A stretch of 64,000 nt of DNA, taken from Bursaphelenchus xylophilus (lineage: Eukaryota > Nematoda > Chromadorea > Rhabditida > Aphelenchoididae). The stretch covers positions 10,230,001 to 10,294,000 of the forward strand of contig CAJFCV020000003.1 in the NCBI GenBank assembly GCA_904066235.2, written 5' to 3'. Position 1 is the stretch's first letter, and each line of letters begins with the position of its first letter. The translations under genes and the position numbers were made by a program. Below are positions 10,635-22,533 of this stretch, piece by piece. The notes beneath the pieces were generated by a model, which worked only from the letters and a program-made list of their open reading frames with translations, was not told the DNA's origin and ran no database searches.

Positions 10635-11033
10635 CACTGCTCGACAAAATTATATAAATGCACTTTTGAAATCGCTGCAACTTTTGTGGTTTTCAATAAA
10701 ACTGTGCCCTATTTGGTCCCAATATGTACCAGTTTACTGTAAATCTTGTGACAAAAAATTATTTTGGAAAGTTTTCACAATTTGGAAAAAAGTCGAAGAA
10801 ACCAAAATTTCGGTGATTTTCTTTGCAACAAAATTATAAATTCGCGCAATATTTTGCAATTTTCTTGCCGTTGGTGCTGACGCAAAGTAAGTTATTCGGC
10901 TTAGTGGTATCCTTAGGGGTCCTTCTGGCATGCTACAACAAAAACAAGTACATATTGGGGTCAAATATGGCACAGTTTTATTGAAAACCACAAAAGTTAC
11001 AACGATTTTAAAAGTGCATTTATAACCTTGTCG
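10635..11033. mobile_element. MITE with ~100-bp inverted repeats
   Basis: Left arm from about 10,635 (CACTGCTCGACAAAATTATA) and right arm ending about 11,033 match over roughly 100 bp, including ACTTTTGTGGTTTTCAATAA and CCAATATGTAC in both. TA precedes the left end and follows the right end. It lies next to the right boundary of the composite region. Non-coding. Confidence 0.7.
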
Positions 11034-12099
11034 TATTTGCGGGCGAGCTTAAATAAAGAAAAAGGCATGACTAAAATTCCATCACCCTTTCCGGCAGCTT
11101 AGACGGATTTTTCTATAGAATTAGTCGGTTGCAGGTTTACAGGCAGTGAAACGTGCAACTAAGAGGCGCATAAAAAGAAACGTCTATAAAGACCGACCAA
11201 AAAAGAGGTCGCCAGCGGCCAGCGTAAAAGAGGCTTGCATCATTCCGCTCCTTTCTCTAAACACTCTTTTTCCCGCGTGCGCTCTCTTCCTCTCGCCAAC
11301 AATTTTTACGAATACGAAAAACGAAAAACGTTTCGCAATTCGTTTCCGGATAAAAAGACCCATCGGAGAAAAGACCCAGCGAGAAAAAGAAAAAGCTGCC
11401 CGGAAGGGACTTTTTCAACCCGACAGACTGTTAAAAAAGTGACAAGAGAGTTCAGAGCTACCAAAATTATTATAATTATAAACATGGTTGAGGAGGTACT
11501 TCAGATTTTGGTATCACATAGCACATGCGCTACACTCCTCGCTCGCGCCTTGCACCTAGATTTTTTAGGCCTAGAGTTGGCAAAAATGTGGCACTTTATT
11601 AAGAGTTGTGGCACGAGAAGTTTCATAGCAAATTCTGAATACTGTGGACGGTAATGTTTCGGCAAAAAATAATTTTTTTTGTTTGAACCTATTAAAGATA
11701 TGACCAAAAAAAATCGTTCTCTGACTGCTCTCCGTATGTTGCGTATCTTTCGTATTCCTTGAAAGCGCGCGGCAAAACTTTCAAGGAGTGATGCCTGGTG
11801 CTTTGCCCCGTGTATGCAAAATTTAAATAAAATCCGGGCGTCTTTACTTGGGTGCTTCCGTTGTAAGAGCAACAAATTGAGAAAAAATGTTTCTTTGAAC
11901 TGCGCGATAAAGTAAACCGCTTTAACTTTTTCATCATTTGTCTTTGTAAGCATTTTCACCTCATTTCCTACCGTCTTTTGCAATCAGCACAATTTTTGTT
12001 GTTAGCCAACTCAGCTTGCTGGCCTAAAATCCCGGCTCGGCCCTTCGGATGAATGTGTTAGAAATTTCCTTTTTTAATTGAAATATGAGTCACTTGAGA

Positions 12100-12520
12100 T
12101 TCGGTGTAACTGGTGCATAACTCGAAAGTCCATCGGAACAAATCATGCCCTTTTTAGATCAGTAAGGAAAGCAAAGTTTATGGCTACTCTATTACTGACC
12201 AATCCTTGTTTATAAACAGATGAACTGACCGCTAAGATCGACTCCATTTTTTCGATAAAACTTTGATCATACGCTCTTTTTATCAGACGCAAAATGATGA
12301 AACTGTTTTTATAAGCAGTGATTTTTAGAACCGCCGCTCGATGTGTTATTGATCTATGTATACGTTTTCGGTAATTGATAGACGGCGGGGTTTGTATTTT
12401 AATTTATGGGTGTAAGTGTTTTATTACACATAAAATTTGTAACCATTAGGATCCTTAATTTTGTAATTGTGATACTGAGTATACGATGAGCTTTCAGTGT
12501 GCAGTTAGATGCTGAAAGCA
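12100..12520 (+). repeat. dispersed repeat, copy 2
   Basis: Direct-orientation partner of 715-1,085, with shared blocks GTGTAACTGG, GCTAAGATC, TCAGACG.AAAATGAT and AACTGTTTTTAT in the same order. Diverged and non-coding. Confidence 0.55.
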
Positions 12521-12848
12521 AGAGTGTTTAGAATGTAATTCATCGAGAAGGTTCAAGATATTTTATAAAATATCTATGTTTTTAAGATAACCGATCGCTT
12601 GCAATGTGTATATACCTAATATATAACAATGCTTTTTTTTATCAAGATTGATTTTATTCGGATCTTTGCTGTTTGTTAATTAGTGAATAGATATATCAAC
12701 TCCTTACCTTCCCTTGGAGGTACCTTGACCTTTTACGGCGTGGTATTAAATTTGGTATCCGTCTGACAAAAGGCTTTTTTTCTCATAGTTTTTTCAACCA
12801 TATTACAAAACAGGACAGAATTTCACATAAATTTTTGAAAACATGCAA

Positions 12849-13001
12849 AACTGTCGGAAAAATTATGAGTACTCGATCGCAGCGAATGTTGCATCGCCGC
12901 CGAAAAAGTGAATGGTAGCGCGGCAAAATCAATTGATTTTCACTTCAGTGGTGTGATCAACCTAGCGATATTGTGCTCATTATTTTCCCGACAGACTGAT
13001 G
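12849..13001. mobile_element. CAGTCTGTCGG MITE, subfamily A copy
   Basis: About 150 bp, with a degenerate left end (CTGTCGGAAAAATTATGAG) and an intact right end (CTCATTATTTTCCCGACAG). The core carries CGCATCGCCGCCGA-like and CGCGGCAAAATCAA words typical of the family. It sits about 390 bp upstream of the Lon start codon. Confidence 0.75.
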
Positions 13002-13388
13002 TTGAATATGTGTAAAGACAATTCCATTTTAGTTTTGATCAAACTTCGCAAAACTTTTTGCACATTGCACTCTGATGTTTGTGTGTTTTGGAGAAAAATC
13101 GACAGAAAAAATCTCGCAGAAACCTTGGAAAACTTACTCCAAAATATCCCCATTTTTCAGCATCTTCCGCCTACGCATCTCAACCAATAACTATTTTGTT
13201 TTCTTATGACTTTCAGTATCTCTTAAACTCTTTGAAACCACAGCCCTCCCGAACTCAGGTCACTTGTTTTTGCACTAATTACATTAACAGATCTCTTCGT
13301 TTTCGCGAGTTTTCCACAAACTAGAGGGTTCGTAGTCAGGCGACGAGGCGTTTTCCCCGCACTTGTAACGGTTTAATCTTCAGCGAAA

Positions 13389-16300
13389 ATGAAAATGGAA
13401 CTGCCGGTGTTGTTCGTCTCGGATGGGGTTGTTTATCCGCATGCACAGATCAAGCTGCCTATTAGGAGTAAATCCAAGTAAGTTGATCGTCAAGAACGTG
13501 CCATTTTTAGTGGCCTTAAAGCACCTGTTTATTTAGTAGCCTCAAAAAACCTGTATAATCATGTAGATTTGTCGATATTTCATCAATTTTAAGACAATTT
13601 GTTTTCAGTTTCTTCATGATAGAGTCATGTTTGATGGGCAAGAGTGCGTTTACAATGGTCGCCATTGTTTATGGGACAGATCTTCCAGAATCTGAACAGG
13701 TGAGAGTCATAAGACCTGGTCGTTCTTAAACTTTTTAATCAGCAGTTTTTGTTGTTGACTTTGATACAGAATACAGATTGTTCAGTCCAAATTTTGTAGT
13801 AAGAGGCCAAAAAAAAGTGTTCGTTATAGGGAGGTTTTGTTACAAAAAGATTTATTTTTGCCTAAAATTTGATTTTGGGACCACTGAATTTGTTTGTAAT
13901 AGCTAGGTTTTGTTAAAAAAAAGGTTTATTTTTTTGTCTCACATGTCAGGTTAACTATTAGGACTTTAGGACCACTCAGCTTGATTTTTATACACAAGTT
14001 TTTTTTGTACGCAGAGAACAACATAATTGGCTTTTTTGAGAAATATATTTACAAAAATTTCATAGAAACATTTGCTATTTTTTTTTTTGAGTTCCAAAAC
14101 TTGTGAACCCACTAGTTTCCTATACATATTTCTTCCAGAAATTCTTCAACATTTGCACCATCGCCTCTGTCGAGAAAGTGGTATGTTGGAGCACAAACAA
14201 CACCGCAACCCAATACACTCTCCACGTCCGTGGAATCGCTCGAGGAGAGATTGTTAAACACGGAGTTCCGTTGATCGAAATTAATCAACTTTTGGATCCA
14301 GATGTTCCATTGCCAGAGCCCTCGGTAATCTCCGACTTTCTTGCGCATTTAATGGTTTTATTGTCGTTTGCCCCAGCGAATTCCACAAGAGACAATTTGA
14401 GGGTAGGTTGAAAATATTGGGTTAGGATCTAGCTGGCGTTGCAGCGAGTCTTGGCCAACAAAGATCGGGACATCAACAAGATTGTCTACTTGACCATGGC
14501 TCTTCTCCGCATGGTCTCTTATCACGATCAGCTCAAATTCTTGGCTGAAAACGATGGCTTCAAGCGCATGGAAATTGCGCTGCAGTATGCGAAGGAAGCA
14601 ATCAAAGCCTACGGCAGTGTTTCACCAAAGGATGAGTTGGATGGAAGCGCAGCGTTGCTCCCAATGAATATGTTGCAAAATAAACGCCCTCCGGTCAAGA
14701 AGAGGCTGAATGAGCTAGAGCAGCTGGAACAGGACTTGCAAGGCTGTGAGCTGCCTGAAGGAACCGTAAAAGACAATGTAATGGATGATTTCCAAAGGCT
14801 GAAAAGTCTGCCAAATGGCTCTCATGATTATCAAGTTTTGTATGGGTATTTGAAGCTTGTTGCGGCACTGCCATGGAACAAAACAACCGAAGATTCTTGT
14901 GATCTGGAAAAGTCAAGGTAAGAGCTGTTTATATCATGTACTTGCTTACATCTTAACTCAGATGCAGCTAGACTAACAATGATTTTTCAGAAAGATCCTA
15001 GACGCCGATCATGAAGGAATGGCGGACGTGAAGAAGCGAGTTCTTGAATTCCTGGCCGTCAAACAAATGAAGAAAGATATCAAGGGTCCAATCCTCTGTT
15101 TGGTTGGTCCTCCGGGAGTTGGGAAGACCAGTATTGCCAAGGCAATTGCAGACACTTTGAATCGAAAGTTTGAGCGAATTGCTTTGGGCGGAGTGCATGA
15201 TCAAAGCTCAATCAGAGGCCATAGAAGAACATATGTTGGAGCTATGCCTGGGAGAATTATTCAGGCCGTAAAACAGGCCAAGACTAGGAATCCAGTGATT
15301 TTATTGGACGAGGTGGATAAAATGGTAGGGTCTGCAATAAAAATGCAATTTTGAAACTCTTTTCCAGCCTTTTTATAATACTTATACACTTTCTATAAGC
15401 ATGAAGTTTTCATTTTTGATTTCAGGGTTCCGGACCGCAAGGAGATCCAGCTGCAGCCCTCCTTGAAGTCCTAGATCCCGCACAAAACCACACCTTCCAA
15501 GACCAATACCTCAATCTTCCCTTCGACATTAGCCAAGTCCTCTTTGTCGCCACCGCAAATGACTCCAGCACAATTCCCGGCCCTCTATTGGATCGAATGG
15601 AGTTGATTGAGATGTCGGGCTACACAATGTCTCAGAAAGTCGAAATTGCCAAGAAGTATATCATTCCAAGACAGCTGGCATACCATGCGTTGACTCCGGA
15701 TTATCTGGAGGTCAAGCCTGAAGCGTTGGAGAGAATTGTGTCAAGATACACTCGAGAGGCTGGAGTTAGACAACTGGAGCGTACGGTGGCGGCGATTTGC
15801 CGATGGGCAGCGTTGAAGGTGGCTGAAGTCTTGAATGGCGGCGCAGTGGAGTTGGATACCGTGTCAAATAAGCTGAACTTGCCGATTGTTGTGAAAGCCG
15901 AGACTCTGCAGGAGATTTTAGGGGTAGGTCTGGGTGATTGTCTATATTTATCACTGTGTATAGAGCTGTTGCGTATTTTACCACTAGTCATGTTTGCCAC
16001 TATTTTTTCATGTTGTGAATTGGTTGACAGCCCTGCAAGTCTTTTGAAAATTATTCTGTTTTTTTTTGATTTTTGTAAGGTTGTGAGGTCGTAGCGGTAT
16101 TTTGAATCTCTTTCATGTCTATGATGACTATTTTAACGTGTTTTTTATATATCATCTTTTGATTTTCCTTGCATGTATTTAACTCTCAAAGGAAGCTTAT
16201 TTCGGGCCCAACAATTCGAAGATCCCTTTCCTTCAAAGTTATAATACAAGTTTCACCTTTTTGAGTTTGCACTTTCAATTTCACGGATCATTTCCCTTGT

Positions 16301-18506
16301 TTCCAAAACCGTCTTTTGACGTCAAGCCTTTGAAATCTCCAAAATTCACCTCATTCGCCTCGCTTTTTTTAGAAGGAGCGCTTTACCCGTTCACGTGCCC
16401 TCCTGAAACACGCCTCGCGGAACGTCGGCGTGGCGCTGGGGCTGGCGTGGACGCCGTTCGGCGGCGAGGTACTGGTTATTGAGACGGTGCTGAGTGCGGG
16501 CACTGGGAAAGTCAACCTGACCGGAAAGCTGGGTGATGTCATCCGGGAGTCGGTCCAAGTGGCCCTGAGTCTGCTGCGGAGCAAGGCCGGCGAATACGCG
16601 CTGGACTTTGGTCAGCTGAAAAATGTAAGTGATACGGAGGTTGTTGGGAAAATGGGGAATAAAGGAGATCAGGGATATTTGAAGATACTGTTAGGGATTT
16701 TTAAGACAAGGCAAGTATCAGTCTGTCGGAAAAATAATGAGCACAATGTCGCATCGAAAATCGCATCGCCGCCGAGAAAATAAATTGTGTCGCGGCAAAA
16801 TCAAATTGCTTTTTACTTCACCGACAGGTTCCGAGTGAAGCGACATTGTGCTCATTATTTTCCCGACAAATTGATAATCAAAAAAAGCATTTATTGAAAG
16901 GGGTAAGCTGTACAACATTGACTAATTTTAATGACAAATCAACAACTAAACAGCAAAATTTTTAAGAAGCATTTCCAGTCTTTATAACTTTCAAAGATAG
17001 CAAAGTTATGACGAGTTAAAGCTATATGTAAAATGTTTCTTAAATTTGAAATTCCAGTCCGATCTTCACGTCCACATGCCGGCCGGCGCAGTCTCCAAAG
17101 ACGGGCCTTCAGCCGGTTGCGCTTTCACCCTGGCCTTGTTCTCCCTTCTTTCCGGAAGAAAGGTCCGATCAGATTCTGCATGCACCGGGGAAATTTCGTT
17201 AACCGGGAAGGTGCTACCGGTAAGTAATTTTTTTTCTTTTCACAGCTTCGACATCAATATTCTGGCTTTTTATCAGTCTGTCGGGAAAATTGTGAGCACT
17301 GCGTCGCATCGGAAGTCGCATCGGCGCCGAAAAAGTGAATTGCGTCGCTGAAAAATCAAATTGCTTTTCACTTCAGCGACACAATTGGTGCGGCAATATT
17401 GCGTTCAGCATTTTACTGGCAGACCGATATTGCCTTTTGAGAGACAAAGACACTTTTTTTGAAAAAATAGAATGGAAAAAATGAGGCCGACATGAGAAAA
17501 GAGCTCGAGAAAGCAAATATACAGGGAAGTACTCCAAGTGCGACGCTCAGGTTTTCGTTAAATTTTGCACACACGTCGGGAATAGACTAAATATCAATTC
17601 CTGAAAGTTTTAGCTCGCGCTTCGCGGGCGCCGCCGAGATATCGAACGATTTTTGCCGCCGAGAGAGCACGCTAAACGTGGAGAGCGGTCAGAGAGAAAA
17701 CACCTTTTTGGCCATAACTTTGGCAGTTTCGTGCGGAAAAATTTGATTTTTTGTAGAAACATTATCCTTTACGGTTGAAACAGGCACGAAACTTTCCGTG
17801 CCGAAATTCGGCAAAAAGTGCCAAATTTTCGCCGACTTTCAATCTAAAAATCTCGGTTGTTTCTGCAAAGCGCGAGCTAGGATTCTCGCATATATTTTAG
17901 AAAAAATTATTCTAAATTTGTGCCATGTTTCATCAAAATCTGAGCGTCGCACTTGGGGTACTTCCCCTGTTAGCGTCTTTTTTTTCAAAAATCCCAAAAT
18001 CGGTCTTATTTCTTCACTCTCAAATTTTCATTTCCCAAATTGGCGTCTAGATTCCAAATATAAATTCTTAATACTGTAACCTCCCCTTTATCACTCTTCA
18101 TAGTACATTTTTCCCAGAGGATTTTTCATTTTTTACCGTATAAGTTATATAAAAAGTCCGGACTCCGGACTAGTCCCCCAACAACTTCCCAAAAATAATA
18201 GCAAAATATTTATATTTTCTCTTTTCCCAAATTTTTTTCTTTGATCTTCTCCGTTGCAGGTGGGCGGTGTGAAGGAAAAAGTGCTGGCTGCGCACCGTGC
18301 CGGCATTATGCGGGTCTCATTGCCCATGGAGAACAAAAGAGACGTGGCGGATTTGGATCCCAGCGTTGTGGTGAGTCAATAGACGCCCATTATAAGTGAA
18401 TGCATGACGATTTCAGGAAAAGATGAACATTTTCTTCGTGGACAATGCGGACCAGCTAATCGCGAAAATGATTCAGAATGACGAGACGGACGCCGCCAAG
18501 TTGTAG
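13389..18506 (+). CDS. lonp-2: peroxisomal Lon protease (ATP-dependent), 10 exons
   Basis: ATP-dependent serine protease that degrades unfolded or unneeded matrix proteins in peroxisomes. Exons: 13389-13477, 13609-13699, 14139-14402, 14445-14917, 14991-15324, 15426-15923, 16373-16624, 17058-17219, 18260-18370, 18417-18506; all junctions are GT-AG and in phase, giving 787 aa. The N-terminal substrate-binding domain (from [10 protein letters not shown]) is followed by the AAA+ domain with Walker A GPPGVGKT (345-352) and Walker B VILLDEVD (408-415), then the protease domain with nucleophile Ser685 in DGPSAG and Lys728 in KEK, 43 residues later as in bacterial Lon. The last three residues are AKL, a type 1 peroxisomal signal, and there is no mitochondrial presequence, so this is the LONP2 form. 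TTCAG at 13379-13383, just before the ATG, would suit a trans-splice acceptor. Introns 7 and 8 carry MITEs. Confidence 0.95.
16718..16873. mobile_element. CAGTCTGTCGG MITE in Lon intron 7
   Basis: About 156 bp flanked by TA: CAGTCTGTCGGAAAAATAATG at the left, CATTATTTTCCCGACAAATTG at the right, and a core with CGCATCGCCGCCGAG and TGTGTCGCGGCAAAATCAAA. A complete subfamily A copy lying wholly inside the intron. Confidence 0.85.
17273..17427. mobile_element. CAGTCTGTCGG MITE in Lon intron 8
   Basis: Complete subfamily A copy, TA-flanked, with a slightly diverged right end (TTTTACTGGCAGACCGATA). It shares the core with the copy in intron 7. Confidence 0.8.
17522..17969 (+). mobile_element. CAGGGGAAGTACTCC MITE in Lon intron 8
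   Basis: Full-length 448-bp copy. Left end CAGGGAAGTACTCC, right end GGGGTACTTCCCCTG, preceded by ATA and followed by TTA. Highly similar throughout to 6,774-7,222 and 46,640-47,088. With the neighbouring MITE it accounts for more than half of this 1.04-kb intron. Confidence 0.85.
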
Positions 18507-18595
18507 CCCGCCTTTCCTTTGGTCTGCGTCGTTAATGTATTTCGCAATTGGATGACTCCGAAACACGTGTATATTCCCCCCATGTAATTAGTCGA

Positions 18596-18601
18596 AATAA
18601 A
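18596..18601 (+). terminator. polyadenylation signal of the Lon gene
   Basis: AATAAA 90 bp after the stop codon; the only canonical hexamer in the first 100 bases downstream. Confidence 0.6.
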
Positions 18602-18968
18602 TGCGAATTTCCACGTTCTGACTAGACGCCGACTACGGTCGTTTTGGACCTGAAAAGATTGATGTGGCATGACAAATCAGTCGCGATTTATAGACCTTCT
18701 TTTAGAGGGCATTACTGTGGAAGGCCATGTAATTTTTCTCGTGATTTTTTGGATGACTTAAAAATTTACGCTTACAAAGTAATTCCTTGTGATTTTTGCA
18801 AAAATTTATGTGCTTTTCTAAACGGATGGGCCTCTGATTTTTTGAAGTTGCCCAGATTTCTTTTTGCCTTCTTATCTTCATAAGCCGCCGAGATTTTTTG
18901 TTAAGGTAGCGCCAAAAAAATGTAGTTTTTTGCAATGAAGGCTTGAACATTATAAGGCTCAATTACTA

Positions 18969-19107
18969 CCAGTCTATCGGAAAAATAATGTGGATTAATC
19001 GCGCCTTCAAATCGCCCATTACTGCTTTGCGATGGCTAGCTGCGGCAACTGCAGCGAAACAAGGCATTTAGTTGCGATAAATCCACTTTATTTTTCCGAC
19101 AGACTGA
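18969..19107. mobile_element. CAGTCTGTCGG MITE, subfamily B copy
   Basis: Same ends as subfamily A (CAGTCTATCGGAAAAATAATG / TTATTTTTCCGACAGACTG) but a different inner part: GTGGATTAATCGC at the left and GCGATAAATCCAC at the right, with a core around TTTGCGATGGCTAGC. Confidence 0.8.
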
Positions 19108-21011
19108 TAAGTTTCTGAGCGTTTTTTTATTAATATAACAGTTTATTGTTTCTCGCCATTCCGACTCTTCTTATCTCCTGTGATCTTTCGAAAATAAGGC
19201 CGTTGAAAATCTTTCATTTCGGCCGCTGCCGGAAAGCACGAGCTAAAACTTTATCAAGATTGATTTTTGGCCTATTCCTGTCATCCGTGGCTAGCTCTAA
19301 ATCTTCTAAGAATCCAAGTGCAGAATTCCAAGAATATGTGCCTTCATTGATGAGAGACTTCCTTGAAAATCTCCAATTGGTTACCGTACTCTTCTTCCGT
19401 ATTATGCATACATAGTATACCGTCAAATTTAAATTTGGCCATTGTCTCACAAACCCCCAGTCCCTTCCCAGATACTGTTCAAATCCAGATTCTACGGCTT
19501 CTATGGCTCTTTATGTACTCACGGCCACGTCAATTTACAGACCCTGAAGCCATGCAGACTTCAAATTTGAGGGATCTTCAAATTCGTCAAAAAAAAGTTA
19601 TTTCCCGTCTACAATAATAGTCATTGTTTTTTGCAAATTTTTATTTTCATACATACACGTTCTCCGACTACAGGTTGCCTTTCAATTTGACTGACATTTT
19701 GATAAAGAAAGCGGTCTGAGTCAGTGAATTCAGAGTCTATACTTTTTTTTTTATTCCTGGATGACGTTATGAACATTTCTTGTTTGCTCCCGTTCTCAAA
19801 GTTTCATGTAACTCCAGCTTGCAGTGCCCACATAGTTTGTTTTTTTCGGGGCTGACCGTAGTAAAAGAAAACAAATCCTACGCTGTTTGGGGGGATTTAC
19901 ATGATAATCGATGGCTGTGATTCTGTAGGGTAAACAAACCGGGGATTCTTTGAGGTTTGAGGTAGTTTTTTCGCCGCGAAAATGTTCAAAGACTATAAAT
20001 TTATGCCAACAATTCTGACAAAGGTTAGCATAAATTTTTATGGAGGTTATCTCACGGTCTTTGTAAGAAAGTATTCAGGCTTTTTTCATGTTCCTTGCAG
20101 ACGTACAGGGTAATTAAAAAAGTGGCCATTTTAATTTTTGATTTCTCTTGGCTTGGAATGTTTATCGGAAAAAGGTGCCCATGGCATAAAACTGCAACGT
20201 TATGTGAACAAATTCACTGCAAAATTTTTTCGCTAGCTGCGGAATTTGATGACATATGCTTGCTTGAAGTCGCCGGGTCAGCACGCGCATTCCCGCAGGG
20301 AAATTTAAAATTTTTTCGCTCCTAAATGTCCTAAAGTCCTTACCCTTGAGCGGAGTAGATAATATTATTATACATGCAAGTTTTGGTCGCAACTTTCGTA
20401 CTGTTTTTCTAGGTATATGTATATGTCTTGCTTAATCAAGAATTGTCAGTCAAACGTCTGTGGAGTTTCAATGCAACAATAAATAAATTGTTTGTTTTAG
20501 AAAGGCTTTATATCCGGAGTTTCCTCGTGGCGTCAAAATTGTTCCTACGACCTTGAATTTGTTTTCAGTATGAAGGACCCGCTACACTTATTTCTTGACC
20601 TTTTATTTTTACAGTAATTTTTCACTCCATTCTATGTATGACAAAAATTGTTTTTTAGCTCAATTTCAAAATCTATGAAACAAAGAACCGGTTTGTTTAC
20701 AAATCACTGTGGTTCATGCAGTATGACTAAATGTTGATTGTAATCTTATTCGTCTTGGATTTCATATCAACAATTCGTCTCATGTTTTTTTAGCTGACTC
20801 AAACCTAGATTTAAAGTGCAATTCAAAACAGCTCAAATATCCGAATTTTCTTGCATGAGAGGTGATTATTATATTTTTATATGGCTACATTTGCCCTTTA
20901 GGCAAGTGTAGCCAAGGCTATGTTTGGAGTTATTCCCAATAAAAATGGTAGTTACGGGGGGTGTTGATAAAATGCTGTTTCAGAGTTACCGTAGGTCTCC
21001 AAGTTTTTGCT

Positions 21012-21432
21012 GAAAAGGGAAGTACCGCAAGCGCGATGCTTCAATTTTTTAAAAGTTTTGCCATCATGCCGGGGATAGGTCACGTATCAGTTCCTGAAAG
21101 TTTTAGCTCGCGTTTTTCAGGAAATATTTCAACGACCGTTGCGGCCAAAAGGGTAGCAAGGATTTTTTTAGCAAGCGAAAAAAATTGGCCGTATTTCTTT
21201 GCAACTTTATCATGAAAAAAACTTTTTTTGAAAAGTTACTCTGAACGTAAAAGAAACTTGTTGCGCAAAAAAAGTTGCCAAAAAACTGTCACATTTTTGC
21301 CAGCTTTTGGTCAAAAAATTCCGGCCGTTTCTGCACAGCGCAAGCTAGAAATCCCGCATATGGCTTAGAACAAAAGCGAACTGTGTGTCAAACTTCATCT
21401 AAATCTAAGAGTCACACTTGGGGTACTTCCCT
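21012..21432 (+). mobile_element. diverged GGGAAGTAC MITE
   Basis: Left AAGGGAAGTACCGCAAGCGCGA and right CACTTGGGGTACTTCCCTC, with GAAAGTTTTAGCTCGCG and TTCTGCACAGCGCAAGCTAG inside. An older relative of the 449-bp family with many substitutions. Confidence 0.65.
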
Positions 21433-22400
21433 CATAAGTTGAAGTACCGATATTATGTTTGTAGCGCGACTATACGACGTTCTTAAGAAGTTATTTCGAC
21501 CCCAAATTTTGCAAAGAGGTGTCCAAAGAATTGGATTTTTTCATCCGTTTCCAATTTTTTTACAAATGCTTGACTTACAGGATAGTTTCCTCAGTTGGTC
21601 CTGCAAAATCAAAGCCAATACTTTCGAAGATCGATTTCTCGGACATCCTAGATCTTCAAGGCTCTAAATCGAACTCATCGATCTCTGCTCGCCTAATTGT
21701 AGCTTATTACTAATTTAGCCCCACGAAAATTTTCGATTACTAATCAGACACCTCCCACTGAAATTTCATCACTTCTCATGTCACTTGCAATTCCTGTTCT
21801 TCACAATAGCAACGTTCTTTCTAGGCCCCCTTTTCTTACTGTTTTCCGACAAGGCCAACAGTTCAATCTTCCAAGTCGCATCCTTAAATAAACCGAGATT
21901 TCGAAGTTGTTGAGCCTCTTTAGCTCGACCTTACCGAAATCTCTCAAACGTCATCCAGCGTGGTCAACAAGGAAACGTGTTATTTTGGCTGGGATGCGAT
22001 TGAATTTCAAACAAGAGCTTAACCTTGGAGGATTTGCAGGGAAAATAGACTCGGACCGAAACTTTTGCCTTGAAACCCACTCGTTTTCGGGCGATATATA
22101 ATGCTTTCGTGGAAACTGAACTCGAGGTTATTTTTGAGCAAGACAGTAGGCGGCAGAGCCGAAGCAATTGAGCTTTATTAGTTATTATGCAGTAATGTTT
22201 TTGGAGGGAGTCATTACTTACGGTTTGGGTATTATTTTTAGACATACTTAAACAGCAATGGGGTTGGCGAGGAAACTTATGGGAAATATCAGTAGTCTTA
22301 AAAACTGAAAAGTAAAATAATGGAAGCTGCAAATCGATCTGTAAAAAAATGGATCGTCTTTTTATAAGGATAAAAAAAGGGTATTAAATGCAACAATGTT

Positions 22401-22533
22401 AGTCTGTAGGGAAAACCATTTTATTGCATCGATTACATAGCCGCCGAGAAAATGAATTGTATCGCGACAACATCAAATTACTTTTCACTTCAGCGCAGCG
22501 ACAGAGAACCCACTATTTTCCCGACAAACTGAT
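22401..22533. mobile_element. CAGTCTGTCGG MITE, subfamily A, diverged
   Basis: AGTCTGTAGGGAAAACCATT at the left, CTATTTTCCCGACAAACTGA at the right; ACATAGCCGCCGAGAAAATG and ATCGCGACAACATCAAATTA in the core. Confidence 0.75.

Larger units (their letters stand above)
11036..13380. other. intergenic region upstream of the Lon gene
   Basis: About 2.3 kb before the Lon start. It contains a purine/pyrimidine-biased GC-richer patch at 11,150-11,420, copy 2 of the dispersed repeat (12,100-12,520) and one CAGTCTGTCGG MITE (12,849-13,001). The frames seen here lack domain signals or splice structure. The Lon promoter is presumably in the last few hundred bases, but no recognisable element was identified. 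Confidence 0.6.

Noticed and set aside
11146..11654. Basic frames upstream of the Lon gene
   Set aside because: Low-complexity Lys/Arg-rich sequence from purine-rich DNA, with no support as exons.
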